From positions 1,240,001-1,304,000 of the forward strand of contig NZ_JACHGW010000002.1 in assembly GCF_014202505.1 (NCBI RefSeq): a stretch of 64,000 nucleotides of DNA, written 5' to 3'. The DNA comes from Armatimonas rosea. Lineage in GTDB: Bacteria; Armatimonadota; Armatimonadia; Armatimonadales; Armatimonadaceae. Of this stretch, positions 16,935-25,029 are shown in pieces (positions within the stretch are counted from its first letter, which is position 1; every line of letters begins with the position of its first letter). A program made the translations under genes and the position numbers. The notes below the pieces were generated by a model, which worked only from the letters and a program-made list of their open reading frames with translations, made no database searches and was not told the DNA's origin.

Positions 16935-17729
16935 ATGGGGATAGTTGCTCCACACCTGGTAGGGACACTCTCAGAGATAGAGCTGCCTGTGGCAAAACCA
17001 AATACGGCAGTGGCACCAGCCTCAGTATACGCGGTCGAGCCGGAGATCCCGATTCCGCCGCCGCTCTCTTGGACTGTCCCTAGCCCGACCCCAAGCGCGC
17101 TGGCGTCTGTCACGCCTGCGGGCACGGTCAGCCAGGCCAGCGCTGTCGTCCCTGCGCCGGTTCAGGCCGCGCTGGGGGTGGGGGGAAGCTGGGAGCTCGG
17201 TGCGCTGATGACCCCGGAGCCGGCGAGCAGCTCCGCCGCGGCGCCCCAGTTTACGGCGGAGCATGCGGTGGACTTTCTCTCCAACCTCCCCAACTGCCTC
17301 GATGAGCAGGAGCGCTGTGGCAAGGTCCAAGAGCTCTTCAAGGGGCTCACCCACGATGAGAGTGCCCTGGCGGCTGGGCTGGTGGAAGAAGCGGCGGAGC
17401 AGATCGTGACGATCCGGCAGAACCTGCGCGGGATCGAGGTTGAGTTCCAGAGGGAGCAGGCCGACGATGAGCTCTGTATTCAGGTGCTGGAGGAGCGCCT
17501 GGTGCGCCTGCGGCGGCAGGTGCGGGAGCGGCAAGAGGGGATGGTGACCCAGCGCCGCGAGCTCAAGACACGCCTCGATGAGATGATGGGCGTGATCGTT
17601 TTCTTTGACCGTTACCAGGGCTTCCTGCGCCAGCAGAAGCAAGCCCCCATGACCGAGACTCCTGCCTTTATGCGGGACGATACCGTGAAAAATCTACTCA
17701 AGCACAATGGACGTCTGGCGTTTGTCTGA
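16935..17729 (+). CDS. Coiled-coil protein, tandem paralogue 1
   Basis: A 264-residue protein of unknown family. The N-terminal 110 residues are low-complexity, rich in Pro, Ala, Ser and Val. A conserved module follows: a helical piece VDFLSNLPNCL, an acidic stretch, and a heptad-patterned coiled coil (about 165-215; LEERLVRLRRQVRERQEG). A closing motif GVIVFFDRYQGFLRQQ ends it. The same module occurs in the next gene, so they arose by tandem duplication. No signal peptide or membrane segment. The ATG has AGAGGG about 13 bases upstream. Confidence 0.65.
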   Translation: MGIVAPHLVGTLSEIELPVAKPNTAVAPASVYAVEPEIPIPPPLSWTVPSPTPSALASVTPAGTVSQASAVVPAPVQAALGVGGSWELGALMTPEPASSSAAAPQFTAEHAVDFLSNLPNCLDEQERCGKVQELFKGLTHDESALAAGLVEEAAEQIVTIRQNLRGIEVEFQREQADDELCIQVLEERLVRLRRQVRERQEGMVTQRRELKTRLDEMMGVIVFFDRYQGFLRQQKQAPMTETPAFMRDDTVKNLLKHNGRLAFV

Positions 17730-17741
17730 GAATAGGGACGG

Positions 17742-18581
17742 GTGATCGACGGAAGCGATATGCCAAAGACCCCCGAATACCGAAGCCATAGTGAGCTAAA
17801 AGTGCTTGCTGCGCAGCTTGCAGCAGGCCGGCCCGCGCCCACGCCTTCGGGGGAGCCTACCCTACCCGTCCCACCGCCCTTTGGAGCTGAGCCCGGTGAG
17901 CCCGTCGATGGCACGGTCGTGGTGAGCGCCGCGCTCTCCCGCCCCTTGGTGCTCCCCAGCCAGACCCACGAGCCACGGCAAGAGCACCGCCCCGCCTCGC
18001 CCAGTGGCGTTGTCTCCTACCAGGACGCCCTCGCGGCGGTTTTTGCACAGGCGACGGAGGTACTCGACGACGAAGAAGAGATGCCGGCTGTGGCGGCCCC
18101 AAGTGCCCCGACGGTCGCGACACCCGAGGGCGTTGTCGCCTATCTGTCGTCGCTGCCGGGGCACCTCTCGCTGGAGTCGCGGTACGCCGCGATGGAGGAG
18201 GAGCTCGCCCGCTTCCCCAACAACGATCCCTCGGAGCTAGTGGGGGACGCCGCGGTCCAGCTGGTCGCGCTCCGGCGTGAGCTGCACAAGCACAACGCCG
18301 ACCACAACGAGGCGATCCAAGCGACCCGCTGGCGTATCGAGCTTCTGGAGCAGGAGCTGGAGCGCATGCGCGAGCAGCTAGCCGAGCGCGAGAGAACGGG
18401 TGTCGAGCACCGGCGCGAGCTCCTCACCAAGGTCGATGAGATGACCGGCGTGATTGTCTTCTTCGACGGCTACCAGGCCTATCTCTTGCAGCGTGAGCAG
18501 GAGCGCGAGCAAGAGGGGCACGGCCCACAGTTCCTGGACAACGAGACCGCCCTGCGGCTCTTGGAGCGTCGGGCTGCCTAG
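17742..18581 (+). CDS. Coiled-coil protein, tandem paralogue 2
   Basis: A 279-residue paralogue of the previous gene. The N-terminal Pro-rich part has diverged fully, but the module VAYLSSLPGHLSLESR, the coiled coil (LLEQELERMREQLAERER) and the motif GVIVFFDGYQAYLLQRE are retained. That is roughly 30-35% identity by eye over 130 residues. The GTG at 17742 is preferred; an ATG at 17760 with GACGGAAG upstream is an alternative. It follows the first paralogue by 12 bases, implying one transcript and possibly a hetero-oligomer. Confidence 0.65.
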   Translation: MIDGSDMPKTPEYRSHSELKVLAAQLAAGRPAPTPSGEPTLPVPPPFGAEPGEPVDGTVVVSAALSRPLVLPSQTHEPRQEHRPASPSGVVSYQDALAAVFAQATEVLDDEEEMPAVAAPSAPTVATPEGVVAYLSSLPGHLSLESRYAAMEEELARFPNNDPSELVGDAAVQLVALRRELHKHNADHNEAIQATRWRIELLEQELERMREQLAERERTGVEHRRELLTKVDEMTGVIVFFDGYQAYLLQREQEREQEGHGPQFLDNETALRLLERRAA

Positions 18582-18582
18582 C

Positions 18583-19206
18583 CTACGCCTCCCAGAGCGC
18601 CTTGACTCCCCCAATAATAAACTCCACCGCCACGGCCACCACGATCAGGCCCATGATGCGGTTGAGGATATTCATTCCCGTCTTTCCCAGTGCCTTGCCC
18701 ATCGGTCCCGCCATGCGCAGACAGAGCCACGCGGTGAAGCAGACCACCGCGATCACCCCCGTGACCCAGAGGATATGGGGAAAGAACGGCCCCTTCTGTG
18801 CCAGCAAGATCACCGAGCCAATGGCACCTGGGCCGGCCAGCAAGGGCAGCGCCAGCGGGACAATCGCGATATCGTCCCTGTGCTCGGCCTCCTCCGCCTC
18901 CTCGGGGGTCTGGCGGGAGCGGCTGGGCTGGGCATTGATCATCTCTAGGCCCATGAAGAGAAAGAGAATCCCGCCGGCCACTTTGAAGCTTGCGAGGCTG
19001 ATCCCAAAGAGCTCTAGGATGAGTTTGCCCACCAGAGCGCTGATGAAGAGGATCAGAAAGACCGCGACCGTCGCACGCCGCGCGGTGCGCTGGCGCTCCT
19101 TGGGGGCCTGGTGCTGGGTCAGCGTGAGAAAGACCGGCGCCGCCCCGATGGGCTCGACCACGACGACGAGCGCGACAATGGTCTTGAGGAGGGTGGTGGG
19201 GTCCAT
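18583..19206 (-). CDS. MarC-family integral membrane protein
   Basis: A 207-residue inner-membrane protein with six predicted segments, matching the MarC/YchE family in length and in the blocks VVVEPIGAAPVFL, FKVAGGILFLFMGLEM and LPLLAGPGAIGSVI. The family function is uncertain (once linked to antibiotic resistance, later disputed). The ATG at 19206 is nine bases after a TATACT. It is convergent with the coiled-coil pair, two bases apart. Confidence 0.9.
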   Translation of the reverse strand: MDPTTLLKTIVALVVVVEPIGAAPVFLTLTQHQAPKERQRTARRATVAVFLILFISALVGKLILELFGISLASFKVAGGILFLFMGLEMINAQPSRSRQTPEEAEEAEHRDDIAIVPLALPLLAGPGAIGSVILLAQKGPFFPHILWVTGVIAVVCFTAWLCLRMAGPMGKALGKTGMNILNRIMGLIVVAVAVEFIIGGVKALWEA

Positions 19207-19215
19207 ACCAGACGA

Positions 19216-19221
19216 AGTATA
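19216..19221 (-). promoter_or_regulatory. -10 box TATACT for the MarC gene
   Basis: TATACT on the minus strand, nine bases before the ATG at 19206, implying a leader of two or three bases. Confidence 0.5.
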
Positions 19222-19257
19222 CCGCGGTAGCCCTAAGAACAAGTCTTTGGGCTTGAG

Positions 19258-19319
19258 AAGGCGACGGGCACCTTCGTGCCCAATGAGTCTGATTGGCTGC
19301 GAAGGCAGCCGTCGCCCTT
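19258..19319. repeat. Cloverleaf-shaped palindromic element
   Basis: An outer stem (GGCGAC 19260-19265 with GTCGCC 19311-19316) encloses three arms. They are GGGCAC-cttc-GTGCCC (19266-19281), CAAT-N7-ATTG (19281-19295) and GCTGC-gaag-GCAGC (19296-19309). It lies between the divergent MarC and 19412 genes and carries no tRNA consensus. Confidence 0.7.
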
Positions 19320-19321
19320 TG

Positions 19322-19386
19322 AAGCCCGGACACTCGTTGTCCGGGCGAACCATGTTGTCCGGGGGGCTGCGTTACCGCGGTACAAT
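19322..19386 (+). repeat. Repeat family B copy 1, running into a promoter
   Basis: Hairpin GCCCGGACA-ctcgt-TGTCCGGGC (19324-19346) recurs identically at 39150-39172. A second TTGTCC (19355-19360) near the repeat edge lies 20 bases before TACAAT (19381-19386), so the repeat may supply a -35 element. Confidence 0.65.
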
Positions 19387-19411
19387 ACGCAAGCGATGAG
19401 GTGTGTTTCCC

Positions 19412-19816
19412 ATGAACCGTCGTAGGCTTGTTTTTCTCCTGCCCACGCTGCTGCTGACCGTCACTCTCGGGCAGCGGTGGCTTCAGTCGCGCCAAGAGGA
19501 CGAGCACGCGGCTAGGGAGGCGCGGGAGCTGGTCCTAAAGCAGTTCCGTCAGGAGCTAGAGAGCGATGCCTACACCTCTGCCCAGAAGTTTGTTCGCTCG
19601 CATCTCCTCCCCGCCCAGATCGCCTCAACGGCGCAGATTCGGGAGCTCAACTTGCAGCACCTGAAGCCGCACCGCTACAAGGTTCGTGGTGAGGTCGAGT
19701 GGACACAAGCCGATGGCAAGCGTGTTCGTCGGCGCGTTGAGGCCGATCTTCAGCACGGCCCGATGGACAAGAACTGGTACTTGCTCGACACCGAGTTTTT
19801 ACCGGTTGCGCCATAG
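19412..19816 (+). CDS. Small membrane-anchored protein of unknown function
   Basis: The ATG at 19412 has GAGGTG eight bases upstream and gives 134 residues. One membrane anchor or uncleaved signal (RLVFLLPTLLLTVTLG) is followed by a helical, charged stretch and a beta-rich C-terminus (YKVRGEVEWTQADGKRVRR). The latter resembles small nuclear-transport-factor-like or pilin-accessory domains; the fold call is tentative. An in-frame GTG at 19403 is less well placed. The second prepilin gene follows 46 bases later behind its own TATAAT. Confidence 0.65.
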   Translation: MNRRRLVFLLPTLLLTVTLGQRWLQSRQEDEHAAREARELVLKQFRQELESDAYTSAQKFVRSHLLPAQIASTAQIRELNLQHLKPHRYKVRGEVEWTQADGKRVRRRVEADLQHGPMDKNWYLLDTEFLPVAP

Positions 19817-19826
19817 AGAGTTGCTG

Positions 19827-19832
19827 TATAAT
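19827..19832 (+). promoter_or_regulatory. -10 box TATAAT for the second prepilin gene
   Basis: Consensus TATAAT with a leader of about 24 bases carrying GAGGAG, so this gene is leadered and Shine-Dalgarno driven. The -35 is poor (TTGCGC with a 15-base spacer). Confidence 0.6.
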
Positions 19833-19862
19833 GGCGCATCGTCTCGTTTGAGGAGTATTTAA

Positions 19863-20666
19863 ATGACGTCTCGCAGAAATGCATTTACCCTTATAGAGCT
19901 CTTAGTGGTCATTGCCATCATTGCCATCCTTGCCGCTATTCTCTTCCCCGTCTTTGCCCAGGCGCGTGAGAAAGCTCGGCAAGCTGCGTGTCTGTCCAAC
20001 GTGCGTCAGCTCTCCACCGCCGTGATGATGTACGTCCAAGACTACGACGAGCAGTACCCGATGACGGCTAACTACAACACGGGGGCCTTTACTCCGACGA
20101 TCTGGCCCGAGATGATCCAGCCCTATGTCAAGAACGACGGCATCTTTAAGTGCCCCAGCGCGATCCAGCCCGGCTATCCCGCCGACTGGGCCAACCGTGG
20201 CTATGCGTCGATTGGCATGAACGCCCAGCTCGCCTACCGTGATCCCAGCACCAGCGCCAACGCCACCGAGGCCTTTACCAGCACGCTCGGGCTGGCCAGT
20301 GTCGATGAGCCCGCCCGCCTCGCACTCTTCACCGATACCCCCAACTCTCCCTTTGGTAGTGGCAGTATCGGGCGCTACCGTGGGCATAACTTCGACCCCT
20401 GTGTGCCCACTGCAAAGGTCAACGCGGTCGATATTCGCCTCAGCACCCCGCTGATCGGGGACAATGACCTCGTGGCGACCAACCCTGCCATGGCAGCCGG
20501 TGCTCTCAAGCCTGTCTATGCCCGCCACCAGCGCACAGGGCAGGGCCAGGGTCTTGCGATGGTGCTCCACGGCGATGGTCACGTCAAGGCCTACTCCGCT
20601 AATGGGATGCTCGCCCAAGACAAGGGCGCGAACCTGATCTGGCGCGTGCGCGGCGTGTGCCCGTAG
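19863..20666 (+). CDS. Prepilin-like protein, second copy
   Basis: A 267-residue paralogue of the protein at 8578, with the same prepilin leader ([20 protein letters not shown]), [12 protein letters not shown] and YVQDYDE blocks. The ribosome site is GAGGAG. The C-terminal signature is degenerate: between the expected His and the final DGHVKAYS lie 15 residues rather than nine, with an inserted Gly/Gln-rich stretch (QRTGQGQG). Probably exported and assembled or anchored by a type II/IV pilus-type system; no assembly genes are in the window. Confidence 0.9.
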   Translation: MTSRRNAFTLIELLVVIAIIAILAAILFPVFAQAREKARQAACLSNVRQLSTAVMMYVQDYDEQYPMTANYNTGAFTPTIWPEMIQPYVKNDGIFKCPSAIQPGYPADWANRGYASIGMNAQLAYRDPSTSANATEAFTSTLGLASVDEPARLALFTDTPNSPFGSGSIGRYRGHNFDPCVPTAKVNAVDIRLSTPLIGDNDLVATNPAMAAGALKPVYARHQRTGQGQGLAMVLHGDGHVKAYSANGMLAQDKGANLIWRVRGVCP

Positions 20667-20686
20667 ATTAGTCTCGAGTGTCATCT

Positions 20687-20724
20687 CAAGGGGCAGGGCT
20701 TCTCCCAGAACCCACTGCCCCTTG
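20687..20724. terminator. Hairpin between convergent genes
   Basis: A perfect 10-bp stem (CAAGGGGCAG 20687-20696 with CTGCCCCTTG 20715-20724) with an 18-base loop, between the ends of the prepilin and VanW genes. There is no T run, so an intrinsic-terminator role is uncertain. Confidence 0.4.
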
Positions 20725-20727
20725 CAT

Positions 20728-22476
20728 CTAGCTCTCTGGAGACGCTAGGTAGACCTCTAGCCGTTTCTGAAGCTCCTCTGTGCTGTCGGGGGGAATCGAG
20801 GGAGTTGGGTTTAGTTCTCCAAGCCCGCACGCTGCTGAGGCAAGCACGGGCGCACCGGCGGCGAGGGCGTAGAGCAAGGGCCGGGGAGCATCTTCGGCGA
20901 CCGCGGGCTGCACGACGCACCGGGCACCCTCCAGCCAGGTCGCCAGGGTCTCGGCGTGCTCGGTGTGGACTCCCGCCCAGAAGTCTGCTCCTTCGAGCGC
21001 GCTGCCCCGCAGGCGCACGGTGAGCTGGAGGGCGCGGGCAGCGTCGCGGACCGCGTAGGTACCCTTGCGTGCGGCGGTCGGGCCGGCGAAGGCGATCACG
21101 CGACGGGTGCTCGGCTGCCAGGGGGCTGCCACAGTCGGCAGGTTCCAGGGGAGCTTTTGGGCACGCTCGGGGAAGAGGGCGGCCAGTGCGGCGTGCGGGG
21201 TGATGACCTGCCGGGCGGCAGCGAGTGCGGCGCGCTCCGCCTCGACAAGCGCCTCAGGGGCACGGAAGTCGCCCAGCAAGCGTGCCTCGGGGCGGCGGGC
21301 GAGGGCGGCATCGAGGTTATGATGGAGCACCGCGAGCGGAGCGCGGGTGAGGAGCACATCGAAGGTGCGGCCCCCCAGCCAGCCGCCTTGCCAGAGAGCG
21401 GGCAGGAGGCTTTGTGAGACCACCAGATGCGTGGTGTCGTAGGGGAGCTGGCGGCCCAGTGCCTCGGCGAGGGCGGCGGCACCGGCGAGCTGTGCGGCGC
21501 GGCGCTGGGGCGGTGAGAGCTTCTTACGTGCCTCCAGTGCGCGCAAGAGTGTCTGGAGAGCTGCGGTGTGCACCGCGGAGAAGCCAGCGGTCTCCCAGGC
21601 ATAGCGGCCCCGTGTGAGAGGCAAGAGTAGCACATCGTCGCGGCGCTTGGTGGCCGCGACCCAGTGGGCAAGCTCGGGCCAGCACTCCTCCAGCACAAAG
21701 GCGACCTTCTCGTCTGCCGCTGTCCGTGCCGCCTCTGCTGCGGGTGTGCTGTGCAGGTCGCAGTCCCCCATCCCGCATGAGTCGCAGCCGCGTGGGGTGG
21801 GCGTCAGGAGCTCGATCCGCTGGAACGTCCGGGGCGCATCGGCCCGTGGACGCTGGTCGCTCCAGAGGCGCACCATAAGTGTCTCTTCCGTGAGCCGTGC
21901 CTCGATCCGAAGGGGAACGGTGGGGGAGAAGCGCAGGTCCAGGTAGTTCCAGAAGACAGTCGCATCCTGCCCCAGCGCGGCGGCGGAGCCGGGAACGATC
22001 TGCGAGTGGGCGTGGCGCTCGAGAATCTCGCAGTGCGTGGTCAGCGCCAGCGCATAGAGGGCGTTGGAGAGCTGGCAGAGCCCACCGCCCACCGACGGAA
22101 CCAGGCAGCCCTCCCGAAGCTCGCGGCCCGCCACAAACCCGCGCCGCGTGGTGGCCCGCCCGAGCTGGTGCCAGAACGAGAACACCGCCCCCGCCGGAAC
22201 CACGACACCGTCTAGCGCACGGGCCGCAAGGCGCAAATTCTGTGCTTTTCCGAGCTGGAGCCGGCGCTCTGAGAGCACGAGGCTGGTCCAGAGCGGGGTC
22301 TGGGACTCGGCCAGGAGCAACGGAAGCGCTTGCTCTGTCTTGGAATGGCGGCGCGCGGGCGTTTTTAAGTCCTGTAGTGCGCGCTTGAGCTGTAGCCCAC
22401 CCGCTTTTAGACGAAAGAGGGCACTGGCCGCGTGGGAGTGGCGTCTTAAGAGCGGAGGTTGGGGCGACTGCGCCAT
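20728..22476 (-). CDS. VanW-domain / glycosyltransferase-like fusion
   Basis: A 582-residue two-domain protein. Residues about 65-210 form a VanW domain (VLSERRLQLGKAQNL; VPSVGGGLCQLSNALY). Residues about 275-580 look like a GT-B glycosyltransferase, with a nucleotide-sugar half from about 455 (IAFAGPTAARKGTYAVRDA) and the acceptor end EDAPRPLLYALAAGAPVLAS. The linker holds a cysteine cluster, CDSCGMGDC (231-239). VanW proteins occur in glycopeptide-resistance clusters and in spore/cell-wall contexts, without a firm enzymatic role. No signal peptide is visible. TAGAAT lies ten bases before the ATG. Confidence 0.78.
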   Translation of the reverse strand: MAQSPQPPLLRRHSHAASALFRLKAGGLQLKRALQDLKTPARRHSKTEQALPLLLAESQTPLWTSLVLSERRLQLGKAQNLRLAARALDGVVVPAGAVFSFWHQLGRATTRRGFVAGRELREGCLVPSVGGGLCQLSNALYALALTTHCEILERHAHSQIVPGSAAALGQDATVFWNYLDLRFSPTVPLRIEARLTEETLMVRLWSDQRPRADAPRTFQRIELLTPTPRGCDSCGMGDCDLHSTPAAEAARTAADEKVAFVLEECWPELAHWVAATKRRDDVLLLPLTRGRYAWETAGFSAVHTAALQTLLRALEARKKLSPPQRRAAQLAGAAALAEALGRQLPYDTTHLVVSQSLLPALWQGGWLGGRTFDVLLTRAPLAVLHHNLDAALARRPEARLLGDFRAPEALVEAERAALAAARQVITPHAALAALFPERAQKLPWNLPTVAAPWQPSTRRVIAFAGPTAARKGTYAVRDAARALQLTVRLRGSALEGADFWAGVHTEHAETLATWLEGARCVVQPAVAEDAPRPLLYALAAGAPVLASAACGLGELNPTPSIPPDSTEELQKRLEVYLASPES

Positions 22477-22484
22477 GGTTAGCG

Positions 22485-23462
22485 CTATTCTATCGCAAGT
22501 GCTAGCCTATGTCCTGAGAGATACGCACCCTCGACCCGCCCACCCTCGCACCAGTCGCCACATGCTCCGATCTGGCGAGCACCGTCCCAGAAGTAGGGCT
22601 GATCGAGCGCCGTGAGCGGCTTTGCGTAGCGCCAGCGGTGCGCCTGGCTCTGGGAGAGTGCGAGGGGGCCGAGAAGTGTCTCTAGCTCTGCAATCAGCGC
22701 CGCCTCGACCGTGGCCTGGCTCTCTTCCAGGTGCGCGGCGGTCCAAGCCGGGCCTGTGTGCGCGACCAGTGCGGGCGGTGCGCCTGGCCCGCGCTTGGTG
22801 TGGTCACGGGCGATCCAGGAGAAGACGGGGTGGTTGGTAAGCTCCAGGGCGGGCCAGTCCACGGCCAGGTCGGTCTCCAAGAGCGCCAGGAGCGCCCAGC
22901 AGGGCTCCAGAGTGGCCGTGGCGAGGAGGGTAGCGTCTTCGGGCGTCACGAGGTCGCTGGCGAGGGTGAGGAGCTGGACGGGGGGGACATTGAGAATGAG
23001 GGTCGTGCCGGCGAACTGACGCCCATCTTTTGCCTGCGCGACATAGCCGATATCTTCCCAGCTAATGCCCTGCACCTCCGCCTCCGTGATAACCGTCAGG
23101 CCCTCGGCGAGGTGCTTGGGAAGCGCACTGATTCCCTCGGGACAAGCATAGCGCGGGTGACCGTCGGGGCGGGGGTGGATCGTGCCGTCGCGCCACTCCG
23201 GGATCGAGCGGTACCACTCCTTGACCCAGCCCTCCGCGAGCCCTGCATCGACAATCGCTTGGAACTCCGGGGAGCGCGCGGTGAAGAACTGTGCCCCATG
23301 GTCCACACGCGCCGCGCCAAACCGCCGTGTCGCGGCCCGCCCGCCAACCCCACGCCCCTTGTCGAGCACCTGGACGGTCGCCCCGGCGGCTTGCACCTGT
23401 CGCGCAAACGCTAGCCCGGCTAGCCCCGCGCCAATCACGAGAAAATCTGTTGGTTCGTTCAC
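22485..23462 (-). CDS. Renalase-like NAD(P)/FAD oxidoreductase
   Basis: A 325-residue flavoprotein with the N-terminal Rossmann motif VIGAGLAGLAFARQ and the FAD-binding GRGVGGRAATRR block, followed by DHGAQFFTAR, typical of renalase-like amine oxidases. Substrate is unknown; bacterial relatives oxidise dihydro-NAD isomers. The start is GTG at 23462, with TACAAC exactly six bases upstream, suggesting a leaderless message. It ends eight bases before the VanW fusion gene, so the two may be cotranscribed despite that gene's own TAGAAT. Confidence 0.85.
   Translation of the reverse strand: MNEPTDFLVIGAGLAGLAFARQVQAAGATVQVLDKGRGVGGRAATRRFGAARVDHGAQFFTARSPEFQAIVDAGLAEGWVKEWYRSIPEWRDGTIHPRPDGHPRYACPEGISALPKHLAEGLTVITEAEVQGISWEDIGYVAQAKDGRQFAGTTLILNVPPVQLLTLASDLVTPEDATLLATATLEPCWALLALLETDLAVDWPALELTNHPVFSWIARDHTKRGPGAPPALVAHTGPAWTAAHLEESQATVEAALIAELETLLGPLALSQSQAHRWRYAKPLTALDQPYFWDGARQIGACGDWCEGGRVEGAYLSGHRLALAIE
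22487..22492 (-). promoter_or_regulatory. -10 box TAGAAT for the VanW fusion
   Basis: TAGAAT on the minus strand, ten bases before the ATG, overlapping the last codons of the upstream oxidoreductase gene. Confidence 0.4.
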
Positions 23463-23468
23463 GTTAAA

Positions 23469-23474
23469 GTTGTA
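23469..23474 (-). promoter_or_regulatory. Leaderless -10-like TACAAC before the GTG at 23462
   Basis: TACAAC then exactly six bases then GTG. The sixth base departs from the T consensus, so this is a weaker member of the leaderless set. Confidence 0.45.
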
Positions 23475-23492
23475 CCTGAGATTATGGATGGT

Positions 23493-24026
23493 TTAGCGCT
23501 CTTGGCGGCGTACGAGAGCCTGGACTTCTTCGAGAAGACTGAGCGCGGCGTTGCGCTCTAGGCGGATGCCAAAGCGCACCTCGCGGCCACCGACACGCAG
23601 ACAAAGTGCACCGCGCTCCAGTGTCCAGGGAAGATCGGCCTGCTTGCCCTTGGGAAGGGGGGCTGCAAGCGCTAGGCTGGCAAGCTGGTCCCAGAAAAAA
23701 TGCCACTGTCGCTTCCAAGGGCCAATGCGCCGGGTGAGCGTGAGGCCGTTGGACGTGCTTTCGATTGTCTCGGTGCCAAAAAGCTCCCAGAACAACAAGG
23801 GGACTATGCGCGAGGTGATGTACGGGTAGCCAAGCACTCGGCCAAGGGTGAGCGCCTGGTCATGGAGATGAGGCGGCCATGCGAAGAGTCCCAAGAGGCC
23901 ATTTGCAAACCCTAGTAGGCAGAAGAGAAGGCCAAAGCACCAGAGAGTAATCCAGCCGCCGCGCCGTTTTCTCGCGAAGGTTTGGTGTAGAGGAGCCGGT
24001 GTGTTAGAGAGGTGCTGCTGTTGCAT
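23493..24026 (-). CDS. Two-segment membrane protein with PH-like tail
   Basis: A 177-residue protein of unknown function. Two hydrophobic stretches (about 24-45 LWCFGLLFCLLGFANGLLGL and about 72-82) form a hairpin. A cytoplasmic beta-rich C-terminus (ESTSNGLTLTRRIGPWKRQW) resembles bacterial PH domains. The ATG at 24026 lies 22 bases inside the end of the preceding lipoprotein gene, so the two are coupled. Confidence 0.65.
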   Translation of the reverse strand: MQQQHLSNTPAPLHQTFARKRRGGWITLWCFGLLFCLLGFANGLLGLFAWPPHLHDQALTLGRVLGYPYITSRIVPLLFWELFGTETIESTSNGLTLTRRIGPWKRQWHFFWDQLASLALAAPLPKGKQADLPWTLERGALCLRVGGREVRFGIRLERNAALSLLEEVQALVRRQER

Positions 24027-24951
24027 GGGGAATGGGGTTGTCAAAGAACTCAGAACCGACAATTTTGGTGAGCTTGGTGCCATCAGACTTGATGGTGTAG
24101 AGATCGTAGCGCCTGTTGCGGTGAAGCTCGGAGAGGAAGTAGATATCTTGACCGTCGTGGGTGATACGAGGGTCTAAGAGATAGGATTTTAGGTTGGTGA
24201 GCTTGACATCATCGGCCTTGCTACTGCCTGCACGGTAGATCTCAAAGTCATAGTCCTTTTGGTAGTCGTCGATATAGATAGTGCTGCCCGCCGTGCGCGG
24301 GGTGATTCCCCAAGCGCCCTCTTCACGGTAGAGCGTGACAGTGCCCTGGCTATCAAGGCGGTAGACACGCTCTGCCTTTGTGTAAGCGGAGAAGAAAACA
24401 TCGCCTGTCGTGGCGCTGTAGCTTCCCGGATAGAGCTGGTAGTACAGGGAGTTGGTCAGCCGAGTGGCGTTGCCGCTCTGCACTTTGTAGAGATCCCACT
24501 GATCCCAGACATAGCCGCCCATGCTGTAGGGTCTGCGGCGATGGGCACGGTTGAAGTAGATTTCGGTGTTGTCCTTGCCGTAGAACGGGTGGTAGTCAAA
24601 GTAGGGGCCGTTGTCTAAAATCTTGGCAATCTTCCCACTGGCAAGCTCAATTTCGTAGATCGCCGACGATTTGTACCCCGCATCGGCCAGTGCAAAAGCA
24701 ACTTTTTTGCCATCGGGGGAGAAGTGTGGCGTCAGCTCATTGCCACGGAGCGCAGTTAGCACAGTCGCTCTGCGTGTGGCGATATCCAAGAGGAATAAAT
24801 CAGAGTCAGACTTGCCAAAGGCACAAAAGACAATTAATTTTTTATCCGGCGAGATATCAAAGGAGATCGTCCGATGGTCTTTGCGTGGATTGCCGATACA
24901 CCCGGTCAGTCCTAATGTAAGCAACAAGAGCGGAAAGAGCCGAGTTTTCAT
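24004..24951 (-). CDS. TolB-like beta-propeller lipoprotein
   Basis: A 315-residue lipoprotein: lipobox LTLGLTGC at residues 11-18, then repeated PD40-type blades (FSPDGKKVAFAL near 80; ISPDKKLIVFC near 33; ITHDGQDIYFLSE near 270). Propellers of this kind act as protein-interaction platforms in the periplasm, as TolB does. It is the first gene of a two-gene unit and has a perfect leaderless arrangement (TAGAAT, six bases, ATG). Confidence 0.82.
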   Translation of the reverse strand: MKTRLFPLLLLTLGLTGCIGNPRKDHRTISFDISPDKKLIVFCAFGKSDSDLFLLDIATRRATVLTALRGNELTPHFSPDGKKVAFALADAGYKSSAIYEIELASGKIAKILDNGPYFDYHPFYGKDNTEIYFNRAHRRRPYSMGGYVWDQWDLYKVQSGNATRLTNSLYYQLYPGSYSATTGDVFFSAYTKAERVYRLDSQGTVTLYREEGAWGITPRTAGSTIYIDDYQKDYDFEIYRAGSSKADDVKLTNLKSYLLDPRITHDGQDIYFLSELHRNRRYDLYTIKSDGTKLTKIVGSEFFDNPIPHATAAPL

Positions 24952-24957
24952 GTTTGC

Positions 24958-24963
24958 ATTCTA
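24958..24963 (-). promoter_or_regulatory. Leaderless -10 box TAGAAT for the propeller lipoprotein
   Basis: TAGAAT on the minus strand, then exactly six bases (gcaaac), then ATG at 24951. Confidence 0.65.
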
Positions 24964-24994
24964 CCTCTTCACCGAGGCGCTCTAGGAGTTCCGC

Positions 24995-25000
24995 TATAAT
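24995..25000 (+). promoter_or_regulatory. -10 box TATAAT, divergent from the lipoprotein promoter
   Basis: Consensus TATAAT eight bases before an ATG at 25009 and 29 before the better-supported ATG at 25030. The two divergent -10 boxes are only about 30 bases apart. Confidence 0.6.
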
Positions 25001-25029
25001 AGAGGGGAATGGAAAGGAAGGTTGAGATA

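Noticed and set aside
19258-19319. tRNA gene
   Set aside because: It folds as a cloverleaf but has no GTTC T-loop, a six-pair outer stem, and no conserved D-loop bases.
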